Counted from the stretch's first letter, positions 42,203-51,312 are shown. The stretch: 64,000 bases of DNA from JAUNKE01 sp041853585 (GCA_041853585.1 JBGZSM010000092.1:46454-110453); one strand, 5' to 3'. Numbers and translations: made by a program. Notes: generated by a model from the sequence alone, not told the origin.

Positions 42203-43879
42203 ATGAAGAAAAAAAGCTTTAAACTGTTCACAATCTTTTTAGCCTTGGTTCTTGTTTTGGGAGCTTGCAGCCCGAGCAAGCCGGCTGAATCCGGCGGAGA
42301 AGCTCCGGCGGAAAAAACTGCGTCAAAGCATGTTGAAAATCTAATCATCGGAACGACCGGTGAAAACAATGTTTTTAATATGCAAACGCAAAAAGATGCT
42401 TTCGGTAAAATGAACTACAACGGTTTTACACAGGGAAATTTCATCTACATCGATGAAAACAAACAGCTAAAACCATATTTCTTCAAATCATTTGAAGTAT
42501 CCGAAGACGGAAAACAAATTGTATTTACATTCCCGAAAACTGCGGTTTGGCATGACGGCAAACCGGTGACTGATGAGGACATCCTCTTTACATTCGACTA
42601 TATGAAAAATGTTAAAAAAGTAGGTTCTCTCAACAATTTGCAAAAGTGGGAAATCACCGGCGACGGAGAATGTACGCTCACTTTCAGCGAGCCGGATGCG
42701 TATTATTGGCTCAACACCAGCGCGCTGAATACGGCTTGCGTCTATCCGAAGCATATTTGGGAAGGCGTTGAAAATTACGAAGAATATGCAGAAGAAAATG
42801 CATCCGTCGGCTGCGGCCCTTACAAATTGGTTTCCGTTGACAAGGATGCGCAAAGTGCAGTCTATGAAGCGGTTCCTGAAAACAACTTCTTAGGCGAAAT
42901 CATGGTCGATAAAGTAACGGTTCAATGCTACTCGGGCGAAGATACTTTGATGTTGGCAATGATGAACGGTGAAGTCGATGCGATGTACGCTTATGCAAAT
43001 CCGATTGATGCCACCATCATGGAGACCGTTTTTGATGTCAAAGAAATCGACCCGGGCGAGAGCGATTATGCAGGTCATTTCCAAATCACATACGGAATGG
43101 AAAGAAAACCGGCGGACGATATCAACTTCAGAAAAGCGGTTCGTTCAGCTTTGGACTATGACAAACTTGCAACTGTAATAAACGGCGGATACGGTACAGC
43201 ACCGGGTGCAGGTATTATAGCACCTTCATGCAACGGATTTGACAGCTCGATTCCGAAACTTGCTAAAGATTTGGATGCAGCGAAAAAGATTTTGGATGAG
43301 GCAGGCTATGTGGATAAGGACGGCGACGGCTTCCGCGAATATCCGGACGGCAGCCCGATGGATGTCATGGTAACTCCGCAGTTCTCAAAGAAACCGGAGC
43401 TTTTGAATCGTATCGCCGACACCGTCATGGCATCACTCAAAGAAATCGGAATCAAAAACCATATCGACGAGGACAGCATGCGGAATGCGGAAGTCTGGGA
43501 GAAAAATATAATGGATGGAAAATATGATATTTTCATTGGCCATACGACTTCCGGAATGGCAAATTACACGAGTGCATTTAGATATTTCTTGGCAGACCCG
43601 AGATTTGAAGGTGAAGAAACTTGGATTTGGGGAACTTTCCATAATGACGAATTCAAAGATACTTTCTTCAAAATGCAACAAGCTACAAACAATGAAGTCT
43701 ATGTTGAAAATGTGAAGAAATTACAAAAAATGGCGGAGGAAGTTGCCTTTGCTCAGTCACTTTGCTGGGAAAAATCTTTCTTCCCATATCGTACCGACAA
43801 ATACGAAGGTTGGAAAAATATCGCTTCTTGGGGAGTGATTCATCCGGAAACTTGGTTTAACCTAAAGCCGATAGCTTAA
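42203..43879 (+). CDS. ABC transporter solute-binding lipoprotein (OppA/DppA/NikA family)
   Basis: A 558-residue lipoprotein with lipobox VLGAC (Cys22) and the type-5 solute-binding domain. Typical blocks: VWHDGKPVTDEDILFTFDYMKN, VGCGPYKLVS, FRKAVRSALDYDKLA, and a C-terminal WFNLKPIA. AAGGAGGG precedes ATG 42203. It leads a five-gene operon under a cobalamin riboswitch, so the ligand is probably a corrinoid, cobinamide, cobalt chelate or nickel/cobalt. The binding pocket cannot be read from sequence. Confidence 0.9.
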   Translation: MKKKSFKLFTIFLALVLVLGACSPSKPAESGGEAPAEKTASKHVENLIIGTTGENNVFNMQTQKDAFGKMNYNGFTQGNFIYIDENKQLKPYFFKSFEVSEDGKQIVFTFPKTAVWHDGKPVTDEDILFTFDYMKNVKKVGSLNNLQKWEITGDGECTLTFSEPDAYYWLNTSALNTACVYPKHIWEGVENYEEYAEENASVGCGPYKLVSVDKDAQSAVYEAVPENNFLGEIMVDKVTVQCYSGEDTLMLAMMNGEVDAMYAYANPIDATIMETVFDVKEIDPGESDYAGHFQITYGMERKPADDINFRKAVRSALDYDKLATVINGGYGTAPGAGIIAPSCNGFDSSIPKLAKDLDAAKKILDEAGYVDKDGDGFREYPDGSPMDVMVTPQFSKKPELLNRIADTVMASLKEIGIKNHIDEDSMRNAEVWEKNIMDGKYDIFIGHTTSGMANYTSAFRYFLADPRFEGEETWIWGTFHNDEFKDTFFKMQQATNNEVYVENVKKLQKMAEEVAFAQSLCWEKSFFPYRTDKYEGWKNIASWGVIHPETWFNLKPIA

Positions 43880-43883
43880 AACT

Positions 43884-44867
43884 ATGAATATTGTACTAAA
43901 GAAATTAATGTATGCGATAATCACCATATTCATCATTATTTCGATTAGTTTTTTATTGATTCATCTGATGCCGGGAGAGCCTATTATCAACTTGGTCGGC
44001 CAAGAAGAGTATTACCATCTTCTTGAGCACGACCCGGCTCAACTGGAGCAGATGAAAATCAAATACGGATTGGATGATAATATGTTGGTTCAATACATGA
44101 GATATTTGAAAAGTATTGCCAAATTGGATTTCGGATTAGCTTATTCGAATCGACAACCCGTCGTTCAAAATGTGATGAAAGCGATGAAAAACACCTTGAT
44201 ACTTTCGATTCCGACCTGGATTTCGGGAGGGCTTCTCGGTTGTCTGCTCGGCACATTGGCGGGTTGGAAGCCGAACAAATTGTTCGACAAAATTGCAACA
44301 CCCTTGTTCTTATTTATCAATACGATTCCGTCGAACTGTATCGGACTGATACTGTTGATTATCTTTGCATACCGATTAAAAATATTCCCGATAAACGGGA
44401 TGGTGTCGCCCGGTCTGAGCGGCAGCGCAAAATTTTTCAGCTACTTGCGACATATGACCCTGCCGCTCATCATCTTGGTATTGGGCCGAACTTCGGGCAA
44501 TTTTATGCTGATGAAAAGCTCCGTTTCGCAGGTTCGCAAAGAAGATTACCTGCTGACTGCGGTTTCAAAAGGTATGAAAGACCGCGCCGTTTTATTCGTC
44601 CATGCGATGAAAAATGCGCTGGTTCCCTACTCCACTTCCGTCGTGATGCAACTCGGCTGGATTTTGTCCGGCTCGGTTATCGTCGAAGTAATCTTCGGTT
44701 GGAAAGGCATGGGACAGTTGATGTTTGAAGCGGTCAACCGACGCGATTTTCCGACTGCACAATTTTGCTTTTTGCTCAGTGCAATCACCGTCGTGTTCGC
44801 CAACTGGCTCAGCGATGTGGTAAATATTTGGATTGACCCGAGAATTGAGGAGCAAAGCTATGAATAA
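43884..44867 (+). CDS. ABC transporter permease (DppB/NikB family)
   Basis: A 327-residue inner-membrane protein with about six membrane segments. The coupling loop region YLLTAVSKGMKDRAVLFVHAMKNALVP and GSVIVEVIFGWKGMGQLMFEAVNRRDFPTAQ is characteristic of the DppB/OppB/NikB group. It starts four bases after the binding-protein stop. It pairs with the DppC-like permease encoded next, with which it overlaps by eight bases. Confidence 0.9.
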   Translation: MNIVLKKLMYAIITIFIIISISFLLIHLMPGEPIINLVGQEEYYHLLEHDPAQLEQMKIKYGLDDNMLVQYMRYLKSIAKLDFGLAYSNRQPVVQNVMKAMKNTLILSIPTWISGGLLGCLLGTLAGWKPNKLFDKIATPLFLFINTIPSNCIGLILLIIFAYRLKIFPINGMVSPGLSGSAKFFSYLRHMTLPLIILVLGRTSGNFMLMKSSVSQVRKEDYLLTAVSKGMKDRAVLFVHAMKNALVPYSTSVVMQLGWILSGSVIVEVIFGWKGMGQLMFEAVNRRDFPTAQFCFLLSAITVVFANWLSDVVNIWIDPRIEEQSYE

Positions 44868-45663
44868 AATAAAATTTTCGCGCGCTACCAAAATCGGGAT
44901 TCTCATCGTCTCCATTGCGACATTGGTCGCCATTTTCGCACCCTACATTGCACCGCATGACCCGCATATTATGGGTGCCGAATATCTCAAACCGAGCAGA
45001 GAACATTTGCTCGGCACCAACGATGTCGGTCAGGACATTCTCAGCGAAATCATCTATGGAACGAGAGTATCGCTGCTCGTCGGATTTTTTGCGGCGCTTA
45101 TCACAACCATCGTCGGCACCGTCTTGGGATTGTGCGCCGGATATTTCGGCAAAACGGTTGACCGATTGATTACCGCATTGACCAATATTGCAATGTCCAT
45201 TCCCGGATTGCCGCTGACCATACTGCTCGTAGCCTTTATGAAACCGAGCAAATGGAATCTGATTATCGCGCTCAGCATTACGGCTTGGACGGGAACTGCA
45301 CGAATTTTGCGTGCAAAAACAAAGGAAATTATCACGCAACCCTATATTAGAATTGAAAAAACATTGGGCGTCTCCAGCATCGTAATTATGTTCAAACATA
45401 TATTGCCGAATCTTCGCGACATTATCTTGGTGCGCGGCGCGATGTCGATTGCCGGCGCGATGGTGACCGAAGCCGGTCTGAGCTTTCTCGGACTGGGAAC
45501 TTATGGCGAAAAATCATGGGGAAGCATCTTGCGCTATGCTTTTTTCAGAAACAGTATTTTGCGTGGTCAAGTCTGGTGGTATCTGCCACCCATCATTTGC
45601 ATTTCTATCACCGTACTCGGTTTTATGATGATAGGATATTATACGGTACAGGATGAAAAATAA
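44860..45663 (+). CDS. ABC transporter permease (DppC/NikC family)
   Basis: A 267-residue permease with about six membrane segments. DPHIMGAEYLKPSREHLLGTNDVGQDILSEIIYGTRVSLLVG and GAMVTEAGLSFLGLGTYGEKSWGS are characteristic of DppC/OppC/NikC proteins. Start ATG 44860 has GAGGAGCAAAGCT upstream. It overlaps the ATPase gene after it by 11 bases. Confidence 0.9.
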   Translation: MNKIKFSRATKIGILIVSIATLVAIFAPYIAPHDPHIMGAEYLKPSREHLLGTNDVGQDILSEIIYGTRVSLLVGFFAALITTIVGTVLGLCAGYFGKTVDRLITALTNIAMSIPGLPLTILLVAFMKPSKWNLIIALSITAWTGTARILRAKTKEIITQPYIRIEKTLGVSSIVIMFKHILPNLRDIILVRGAMSIAGAMVTEAGLSFLGLGTYGEKSWGSILRYAFFRNSILRGQVWWYLPPIICISITVLGFMMIGYYTVQDEK

Positions 45664-46588
45664 TTTGATAAAAATAGAAAATCTCAGCGTAAATTTCGGA
45701 ACGGACGGTCCGCAAGCGCTCAAAAACTTTTCACTTTGCGTTCATCCGATGGACAAAATCGCCATCATCGGTGAAACCGGCTCCGGAAAAAGCGTCATGC
45801 TCCAAGCCATTCTCGGATTGTTGCCGCACAGTGCAAATATCAGCGGCGAAATTTTTTACGACAAAAAAAATCTTTTGCAGATTGAGCGAAATCGCTGGAA
45901 TCAAATTCGCGGCAACGAAATTTCTTATGTTCCGCAAGGGAGCGGAAACAGTATGAATCCGTTGTTAAGCATCGGTTATCAAGTTGGCGAACCGCTGCTG
46001 ATACACAAGAAGGAAAATAAAAAGAATGTGCTTCAAAAAGCCGTCGAGCTGCTGAAGCTGTTCAACATCGGTGATGAAGAAAACAGGGCCAAGCATTATC
46101 CGCACACTTTCAGCGGCGGAATGAAACAGCGCGCTCTGATTGCGATGGGGATTTCCGCGGGTGCACAAATCATTTTGGCCGACGAGCCGACCAAAGGCTT
46201 GGACAGTAAACGAATCGAAATGGTCAAAAACTGTTTTACGCTTTTGCAGGACAAAACCTATATCTGCGTTACACATGATTTGAATTTTGCAAAAGACATC
46301 AGCAATATATTGTGCATCATGTATTCTTCCGAGCTCATTGAAGTCGGAAACACCCAGGAAGTTTTTGAAAATCCGTATCATCCCTACACGCAGGACATCA
46401 TCAATGCGATGCCCGAAAAAGGATTGAAATATCACGGCGACAGCATGTTCAAAGAGTTGGTAACGGATGGTTGCGGTTATATCGGCAAATGTCAGTACGC
46501 GAGCGAGCAATGCAAAAGTACGCCGCCTATGGTCGAAATGGAAAACAATAGAAAGGTAAGGTGCTGGAAATATGCTGCAAGTAAATAA
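45653..46588 (+). CDS. ABC transporter ATPase (DppD/OppD family)
   Basis: A 311-residue ATPase. Walker A is GETGSGKSVML, signature HTFSGGMKQRALIAMGIS, Walker B IILADEPTKGLD, and the C-terminal half contains a Cys-rich oligopeptide-ATPase tail (YIGKCQYASEQCKSTPPMVEMENNRKVRCWKY), which in this family often binds an iron-sulphur cluster or supports assembly. ATG follows the preceding gene's end by overlap. Confidence 0.92.
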   Translation: MKNNLIKIENLSVNFGTDGPQALKNFSLCVHPMDKIAIIGETGSGKSVMLQAILGLLPHSANISGEIFYDKKNLLQIERNRWNQIRGNEISYVPQGSGNSMNPLLSIGYQVGEPLLIHKKENKKNVLQKAVELLKLFNIGDEENRAKHYPHTFSGGMKQRALIAMGISAGAQIILADEPTKGLDSKRIEMVKNCFTLLQDKTYICVTHDLNFAKDISNILCIMYSSELIEVGNTQEVFENPYHPYTQDIINAMPEKGLKYHGDSMFKELVTDGCGYIGKCQYASEQCKSTPPMVEMENNRKVRCWKYAASK

Positions 46589-47258
46589 TATTACCATGAC
46601 TTACCGAAAAACCCGAAAAGAGAATTTTACGGCGGCCAAAAATGTCGATTTTGAAATTCATGCGGGTGAAACCTTGGGTTTGATTGGCGACAGCGGAAGC
46701 GGAAAATCGACGATTGGGCAAATCATCTGCGGTCTTCTCAAACAAACGGAAGGCTCGATTTCTTTTCATAATGAAAAGCTTCAATATCCGATGCAAAAGA
46801 ACTTTCGGCGATCGATTCAAATACTGTTTCAACATCCGGAAGTTTCCTTTAATCCGAGATTGAAAATATACGACAGCATCAAAGAGCCCTACATGCTCTA
46901 TCAAAAAAATTGGAAGAAGGAAGATATCGTATCGGATATCAATCGTTTCGGACTTCGCGCCGAACATCTCGAGCGATATCCCAACGAGCTGAGCGGCGGT
47001 GAACTGCAACGCTTGGCATTGACGAGAGTGCTCGCAACAAAACCCGAGCTCATCGTGCTTGATGAGCCGACGAGCATGCTCGATGTCGTCAGTCAGGCAC
47101 AAATTATTTCGATGCTCAAAGCTTATCAAAAAGAGCACAACACCGCTTATCTTTTTATATCGCATCATATTTCGCTCGCCGAGCAATTTTGCACTCGTAT
47201 GCTTCAAATTGAAAACGGCATCGTGCGACCTTTTAGATGTGAAACTCAAAACGACTGA
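46572..47258 (+). CDS. ABC transporter ATPase (DppF/OppF family)
   Basis: A 228-residue ATPase, shorter than most OppF (about 300-320). Walker A GDSGSGKSTIG, signature NELSGGELQRLALTRVLA, Walker B LIVLDEPTSMLD and switch His in LFISHHISLAEQFC are intact. It lacks the usual C-terminal extension with the oligopeptide signature. Overlaps the DppD-like gene by 17 bases; last gene of the riboswitch operon. Confidence 0.9.
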   Translation: MLQVNNITMTYRKTRKENFTAAKNVDFEIHAGETLGLIGDSGSGKSTIGQIICGLLKQTEGSISFHNEKLQYPMQKNFRRSIQILFQHPEVSFNPRLKIYDSIKEPYMLYQKNWKKEDIVSDINRFGLRAEHLERYPNELSGGELQRLALTRVLATKPELIVLDEPTSMLDVVSQAQIISMLKAYQKEHNTAYLFISHHISLAEQFCTRMLQIENGIVRPFRCETQND

Positions 47259-47320
47259 AAAAACGGACTTGTTTCTAAGCCGCAGCGATTAAGCTGAGGC
47301 AAGAGCCAAGTCCGTTTTGT
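47257..47320 (+). terminator. Terminator of the riboswitch operon
   Basis: AAAACGGACTTG (47260-47271) pairs with CAAGTCCGTTTT (47307-47318), and inside the loop GCCGCAGC pairs with GCTGAGGC, making a nested fold. Confidence 0.65.
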
Positions 47321-47393
47321 ATCTATTTCTCCAATTAAAATTCTATTTCAAACTTCTCCATAATAAAATCTGAAAGCAACTTACAACTCGCAA

Positions 47394-49325
47394 TTATCCC
47401 GCCAGATCATCTTCCGTCAGATTCGGGTTCATAATCTTGAAAACACCTTCATCAATCTTAATATCTTCCCCATCTTTGACGAACAGATACAGATCTCCTT
47501 TTTTGGAATCTTTATCATAATCTTTGATATAGAGCACATCTCCGGTCTGCGTCATCAAATATTCACCGAGATTTTCACCAACCTTGTACAATTTATCATC
47601 GCTATATAAAAAGACATCCTGTTTTCTATGATCATAGTCTTCATTTTTGACTATCAAAAAGTCGATTTTTCCATTTCGGTAATTATAATGATTCGCATAG
47701 CCGTTTTCAATCAATTTCTCCAAGTTGCGATAGAGATCCGTCGTTTCTTCTCCGGTATATTTCGCATAAGTGACGCTTCCGTCCTCCAATACGCTATGAC
47801 TGTATGCGCTGATTCCTTCGGCATAAAGCTTCGGCTCGCCGAATTCTTTCCCATTGATATCGATGGAATACAGATTTTGGGCACGCCCGTCTTCAGTCGT
47901 TTCATCGGTGAAGAACACCTTATCCACCTTCTTGGTGAAAACAAAGGATGGCGACATCGCTTCCATCTGCAGATCATCCTTGAGCGTAATCGGCTTGCTG
48001 ATTGTATCACCGATTGCCAAATAATGATTGGTCTGCTTTGCAAAAATATAATTAATCAAGCCTTCCAACTCATAATAATCACTCTTGATATCCGACAATT
48101 TTATTTTATTATCGCTCGGCTTGCTGAAAGCTCCGAATGCAAATGATGCTTTATCCGACTCGAATAATGGATAATGTGCATATTGAACGGTCCATGGCAT
48201 AACATTTTCGCCGATAACCTTACTTTCTTTGCCGTCAAAATAATGGAGTGTGTAATTCGGAACCGTAATTTTTTCCTTCGACTCCATCTTGTGACGAAGC
48301 TCATCTCGAATCGTCCTCATCGAAAAAGCTCTTTCCTTCTGCGACAATCGCTCATATTCCGCATAAGCCTTTTCGTATTCCGCATCACTTTTAAAATGCT
48401 CGCGATCCGGATACTCCGGCGCTTTTACATATTCCAATTCTTTGTCGCTCTCCACCATATCATCCTCGATATACTCGGAGGGCTTAAATTCCATCGTATC
48501 TTCGCTCGTATAATAAATTTCGCCGGAAGGGAAAATTTTCAAAATCTGCTCAAAGCCTTCCAAAACCAATTCTTTTTCTTTTCCACTCTCTTTTTTAAAC
48601 AATCGGTCTCCGACGATATAGTAGAAACTCGAGAGGTCATCCGTCTTATGCGCGACATAGATGAAATCATCCGCCAATTTTTCTCTATCCTTACCGACTT
48701 CCTTAAAATAAGCGCGCTGATTCTCCATCTGATAAATTATCCGCTTTCCGTCATTGGATGACATAAAATCGAATACATTTTTAGAAATATTTTCCCTTTT
48801 TTTATCCGTCATCGACAAATGAGATAATCTGTCCGAATCCTGCTCGATGAAATAAAGGTCGTTAAAATCATCTCCCGCCTTATACACAAAAATGTCCTCA
48901 CCGATTTCTACCGGCTCGCCCAATCCTTTTTCTCCAATTTCACGATAATAGATTGTGTACTCCAAAAAATCTTTTTTGACAAAATCGTCCGGATAGATGA
49001 TTCTCTTCCCATCCGCCGAAACCTTCGTGAGTACGCTGTCCAATTCATGATACTCATATTCTTCGGAAGTTAATCCCAATACGGCATTGGAGGTAATCTC
49101 CTTCGGCTCGATTTTATCCAGTCCGGTAAAATACATCTCCCCGTCTTTTACATAGATTGCATAGCGCGGTGCTTTTTTTGCCTCCTGCGGTTTTTCACAT
49201 CCTACTGCAAAAACCATCAGCAGACAGAGCATTGACGCCGTTATTTTTTTGAAACGAGATAAAAATCTTTTTGGCTTTTCCGCATCCCCCGATGCTTTCT
49301 TCCTCCAAGTCATTTTATTTTGCAT
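47394..49325 (-). CDS. Large lipoprotein of unknown function
   Basis: A 643-residue lipoprotein. After a long basic N-terminus (MQNKMTWRKKASGDAEKPKR) and a hydrophobic core comes the lipobox FAVGC (Cys43). The mature part repeats short units with Asp/Tyr/Phe such as KIIYPDDF, GKRIIYQMEN and LYSIDINGKEF and a middle helical, charged segment (EHFKSDAEYEKAYAEYERLSQKERAF). That pattern points to a multi-blade beta-propeller with an insertion. RBS GGGAGGGAGATTT is good. No known catalytic motif. It faces the riboswitch operon with a terminator between. Confidence 0.65.
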   Translation of the reverse strand: MQNKMTWRKKASGDAEKPKRFLSRFKKITASMLCLLMVFAVGCEKPQEAKKAPRYAIYVKDGEMYFTGLDKIEPKEITSNAVLGLTSEEYEYHELDSVLTKVSADGKRIIYPDDFVKKDFLEYTIYYREIGEKGLGEPVEIGEDIFVYKAGDDFNDLYFIEQDSDRLSHLSMTDKKRENISKNVFDFMSSNDGKRIIYQMENQRAYFKEVGKDREKLADDFIYVAHKTDDLSSFYYIVGDRLFKKESGKEKELVLEGFEQILKIFPSGEIYYTSEDTMEFKPSEYIEDDMVESDKELEYVKAPEYPDREHFKSDAEYEKAYAEYERLSQKERAFSMRTIRDELRHKMESKEKITVPNYTLHYFDGKESKVIGENVMPWTVQYAHYPLFESDKASFAFGAFSKPSDNKIKLSDIKSDYYELEGLINYIFAKQTNHYLAIGDTISKPITLKDDLQMEAMSPSFVFTKKVDKVFFTDETTEDGRAQNLYSIDINGKEFGEPKLYAEGISAYSHSVLEDGSVTYAKYTGEETTDLYRNLEKLIENGYANHYNYRNGKIDFLIVKNEDYDHRKQDVFLYSDDKLYKVGENLGEYLMTQTGDVLYIKDYDKDSKKGDLYLFVKDGEDIKIDEGVFKIMNPNLTEDDLAG

Positions 49326-49386
49326 AAATCTCCCTCCCTATGATATTTATTTCTTGCATTGAGATTTCAAACACATTGTTTCTACT

Positions 49387-49414
49387 ATTTTACCACTTTT
49401 TTGTAAAATTCCAA
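49387..49414 (-). promoter_or_regulatory. Possible promoter of the large lipoprotein gene
   Basis: Minus-strand TTGGAA (49414-49409), 16 bases, TAAAAT (49392-49387). The perfect inverted repeat CCAAATG-GTT-CATTTGG (49411-49427) overlaps the -35 box and could be an operator. Confidence 0.45.
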
Positions 49415-49476
49415 ATGGTTCATTTGGGCCATTTTGTAAAAGAGCTTAAAAATATTTCGGATAGCCATCATGGAAT

Positions 49477-49590
49477 TCATTTTTCCGAAGTTAAATTCTT
49501 CGTCCGAAAGCCTACAATTAAATCGCTTGAGGCGACGGTCTCCAGCTCATCAAATTCTTCTGCATCGATTTTTTGAATAATAAAAAATGG
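49477..49590 (-). pseudogene. Possible gene-end fragment
   Basis: On the minus strand an open stretch without any start codon reads FIIQKIDAEEFDELETVASS then DLIVGFRTKNLTSEK and TGA (49479-49477). The composition looks like coding sequence, but the frame begins just after a stop inside the neighbouring terminator. It could be the 3' end of a lost gene. I do not recognise it. Confidence 0.3.
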
Positions 49591-49614
49591 TAAATCCGAT
49601 TAAAATTTACCATT
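49580..49614 (-). terminator. Terminator after the two-helix membrane protein gene
   Basis: Minus-strand AATGGTAAAT and ATTTACCATT (49614-49605 with 49595-49586) followed by TTTTTATT. Confidence 0.75.
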
Positions 49615-49630
49615 AGCTTTTCTATTAGAA

Positions 49631-49837
49631 TCAGTCAAGAAGAATTCCGTACACGCGAACAAAAATGGTAATCACTGCGAATACCACCGCGGTATAGTTC
49701 AAAAAAATATCAAAATCAAAATTTCGTTCTTCCTGTTTATACTTCATAATATCACGCACACTCAAAATCACCGCAAGAACACAAAGAATGACAATGAGAT
49801 AATTGTTGCGCCACAGATTTCTTAGTAAACCGGACAT
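49631..49837 (-). CDS. Two-helix small membrane protein of unknown function
   Basis: A 68-residue protein with two membrane segments (LIVILCVLAVILSV and YTAVVFAVITIFVRVYGILL) separated by a charged loop (RDIMKYKQEERNFDFDIF). RBS GGTGGGGG and terminator are good, so it is likely real. Function unknown. Confidence 0.6.
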   Translation of the reverse strand: MSGLLRNLWRNNYLIVILCVLAVILSVRDIMKYKQEERNFDFDIFLNYTAVVFAVITIFVRVYGILLD

Positions 49838-50130
49838 AATACCCCCACCTTTCCTTTATTGTAAATCTTGTACTATCTATTGTCAATCAATTTTTTGAAA
49901 AAATTGGATACTTATCAAATACAATAAAAAAGGAGGAAAGTCTCATATAAAACCGTATTCGTCCTTTGCTGCATAAAAATAGCGTAGCAGTCATACAGCT
50001 GCTACGCAAAAAGTCTAACTTTTTTGTGGGATGGTCCTTCCTATCGGTTGATGTTTTTATTTCGCAGAGCAAAGCAAAACCTTCCCTTTTTAATTCGATA
50101 AAACCATCATTTGCGATATTCATTCGCTTA
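49838..50130. other. Intergenic region before the BlaI-controlled gene's 3' end
   Basis: Contains the terminator at 49972-50007 and no recognised gene. A 78-codon minus-strand frame lies at 49887-50123, but it runs through the terminator and has no ribosome binding site that I trust. Confidence 0.4.
49972..50007 (-). terminator. Terminator of the BlaI-controlled gene at 50131
   Basis: Minus-strand GCGTAGCAG and CTGCTACGC (nine pairs, 50007-49999 with 49990-49982) followed by TATTTTTATG. Confidence 0.7.
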
Positions 50131-50586
50131 TTATTTGTTTCCGGTGTACATCACATTTTCGATTTGAGTTTCAATGGTGAATACATTGCCTTTGTACTCC
50201 ACCTGATTATTACCGATGTATTTGATACTTTCCGGCAACTCATCCGCCGTAATCTCTTTGGTGAACGGGTTATATTTCGGATTTTGATAAAATACGGGAG
50301 GTGCATCATATTTCATTCCCTGCGGAAAAATGTCCGCTCCACCCTTACTTTTCATCTCCTTACGCAACTCGTCGATATCTCTCACTTCCGTAATGGAAAT
50401 CCGATCGTTTCCGAAGGTAATCAAATCACCGAACATTTTTGTGTCCAGAAAAGCATCTTCCGTCTTTTCAAATCGTTTATAGAAATACATGCTTTTCGAA
50501 AATTTCCCCTGATAAGTATTTTTATAACCGATAAAACAGACCGCTAAAACCAAAATTGCCAACAATATAAATTTTGACCTTTTCAT
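50131..50586 (-). CDS. Small signal-anchored protein divergent from blaI
   Basis: I do not recognise this 151-residue protein. It has one N-terminal hydrophobic segment (FILLAILVLAVCFIGY), then a hydrophilic, Lys/Asp/Tyr-rich extracytoplasmic part with no cysteine motif. AAAGGAGGATTTT precedes the ATG. Its promoter contains the same operator as blaI (50749-50732), so it should be derepressed together with blaI and blaR1. Possible envelope-stress or resistance role. Confidence 0.6.
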   Translation of the reverse strand: MKRSKFILLAILVLAVCFIGYKNTYQGKFSKSMYFYKRFEKTEDAFLDTKMFGDLITFGNDRISITEVRDIDELRKEMKSKGGADIFPQGMKYDAPPVFYQNPKYNPFTKEITADELPESIKYIGNNQVEYKGNVFTIETQIENVMYTGNK

Positions 50587-50726
50587 AAAATCCTCCTTTA
50601 GAAGTTACATTTTCAGCCGATGATACAAATTCTTTTCTGAATTTGAAAACGGAGTGCATCGCTCAATGCCGATGCAAAAAATCTACATTGGTTATTCCAA
50701 AACAAAAAACAATTTCTGTTTTTGAT

Positions 50727-50754
50727 TGTATATCGTAATATATTACAATATCAA
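50727..50754 (-). promoter_or_regulatory. BlaI-type operator inside the promoter of the divergent gene
   Basis: Minus-strand TTGATA (50754-50749), 16 bases, TATACA (50732-50727). The operator ATCGTAATATATTACAAT (50732-50749) fills the spacer and shares arms ATCGTAAT...ATTACAAT with that at 50817. Confidence 0.6.
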
Positions 50755-50811
50755 TTTATCATAACAAATACTATTCGTCAATACAATTTATTATCAAAAC
50801 TCATTTTATTA

Positions 50812-50840
50812 TTGACATCGTAATCGATTACAATTATTAT
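50812..50840 (+). promoter_or_regulatory. BlaI-type operator inside the blaI promoter
   Basis: Plus-strand TTGACA (50812-50817), 17 bases, TATTAT (50835-50840). The operator ATCGTAATCGATTACAAT (50817-50834) occupies the spacer, so bound repressor would block RNA polymerase. The central GTAATCGATTAC is a perfect 12-base palindrome. Confidence 0.75.
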
Positions 50841-50886
50841 ATTCTTATAGAACAATGGATATCAAAAAAGATATCGGGAGAATAAT

Positions 50887-51267
50887 ATGAAATCAAAATT
50901 ACCGAAAATCAGTGACCGCGAAAAAGATGTGATGTCAATTTTGTGGCACAAAAATGAGCCGATGGTTGCGTCGGCGATTGCAAAAGAAAAAGAAGGGCTC
51001 AGCATTCATACGGTGCAAAATGTTATTAAAAAACTGCTCGAAAAAGAATATGTCGTCGTCAACGATATCGTCTATAGCGGAACGGTCTTTTCGCGTCAAT
51101 ATCGCTATGTCGTCAGCGCCGAAGAATATGCCGCCGAGCAATTACGAAGCGTAAGCAGTAATGCGTTTCAGTTTTCCACACTCAATTTCGTGGACCTTTA
51201 TGCCGGCGATGATGAAGAAATTTGGAAAGAGCTGGAGCAGCTCATTCGAGAGAGAAAGAAAAAATAA
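50887..51267 (+). CDS. blaI: BlaI/MecI/CopY-family repressor
   Basis: A 126-residue winged-helix repressor: ISDREKDVMSILWHKNEPM and SIHTVQNVIKKLLEKEYVVV form the DNA-binding part, with a C-terminal dimerisation region (from about 75). In the family, cleavage by a BlaR1-type protease relieves repression. RBS GGGAG before ATG 50887. It is followed by the blaR1-like gene after 45 bases. Confidence 0.85.
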   Translation: MKSKLPKISDREKDVMSILWHKNEPMVASAIAKEKEGLSIHTVQNVIKKLLEKEYVVVNDIVYSGTVFSRQYRYVVSAEEYAAEQLRSVSSNAFQFSTLNFVDLYAGDDEEIWKELEQLIRERKKK

Positions 51268-51312
51268 ATCAAAAGCATTCGTTTTGAATCGGATGCTTAT
51301 TCGAGGTGAAGT

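Noticed and set aside
49887..50123. A 78-codon minus-strand open frame
   Set aside because: It spans the terminator hairpin at 49972-50007 and has only a weak ribosome binding site; composition does not look coding.
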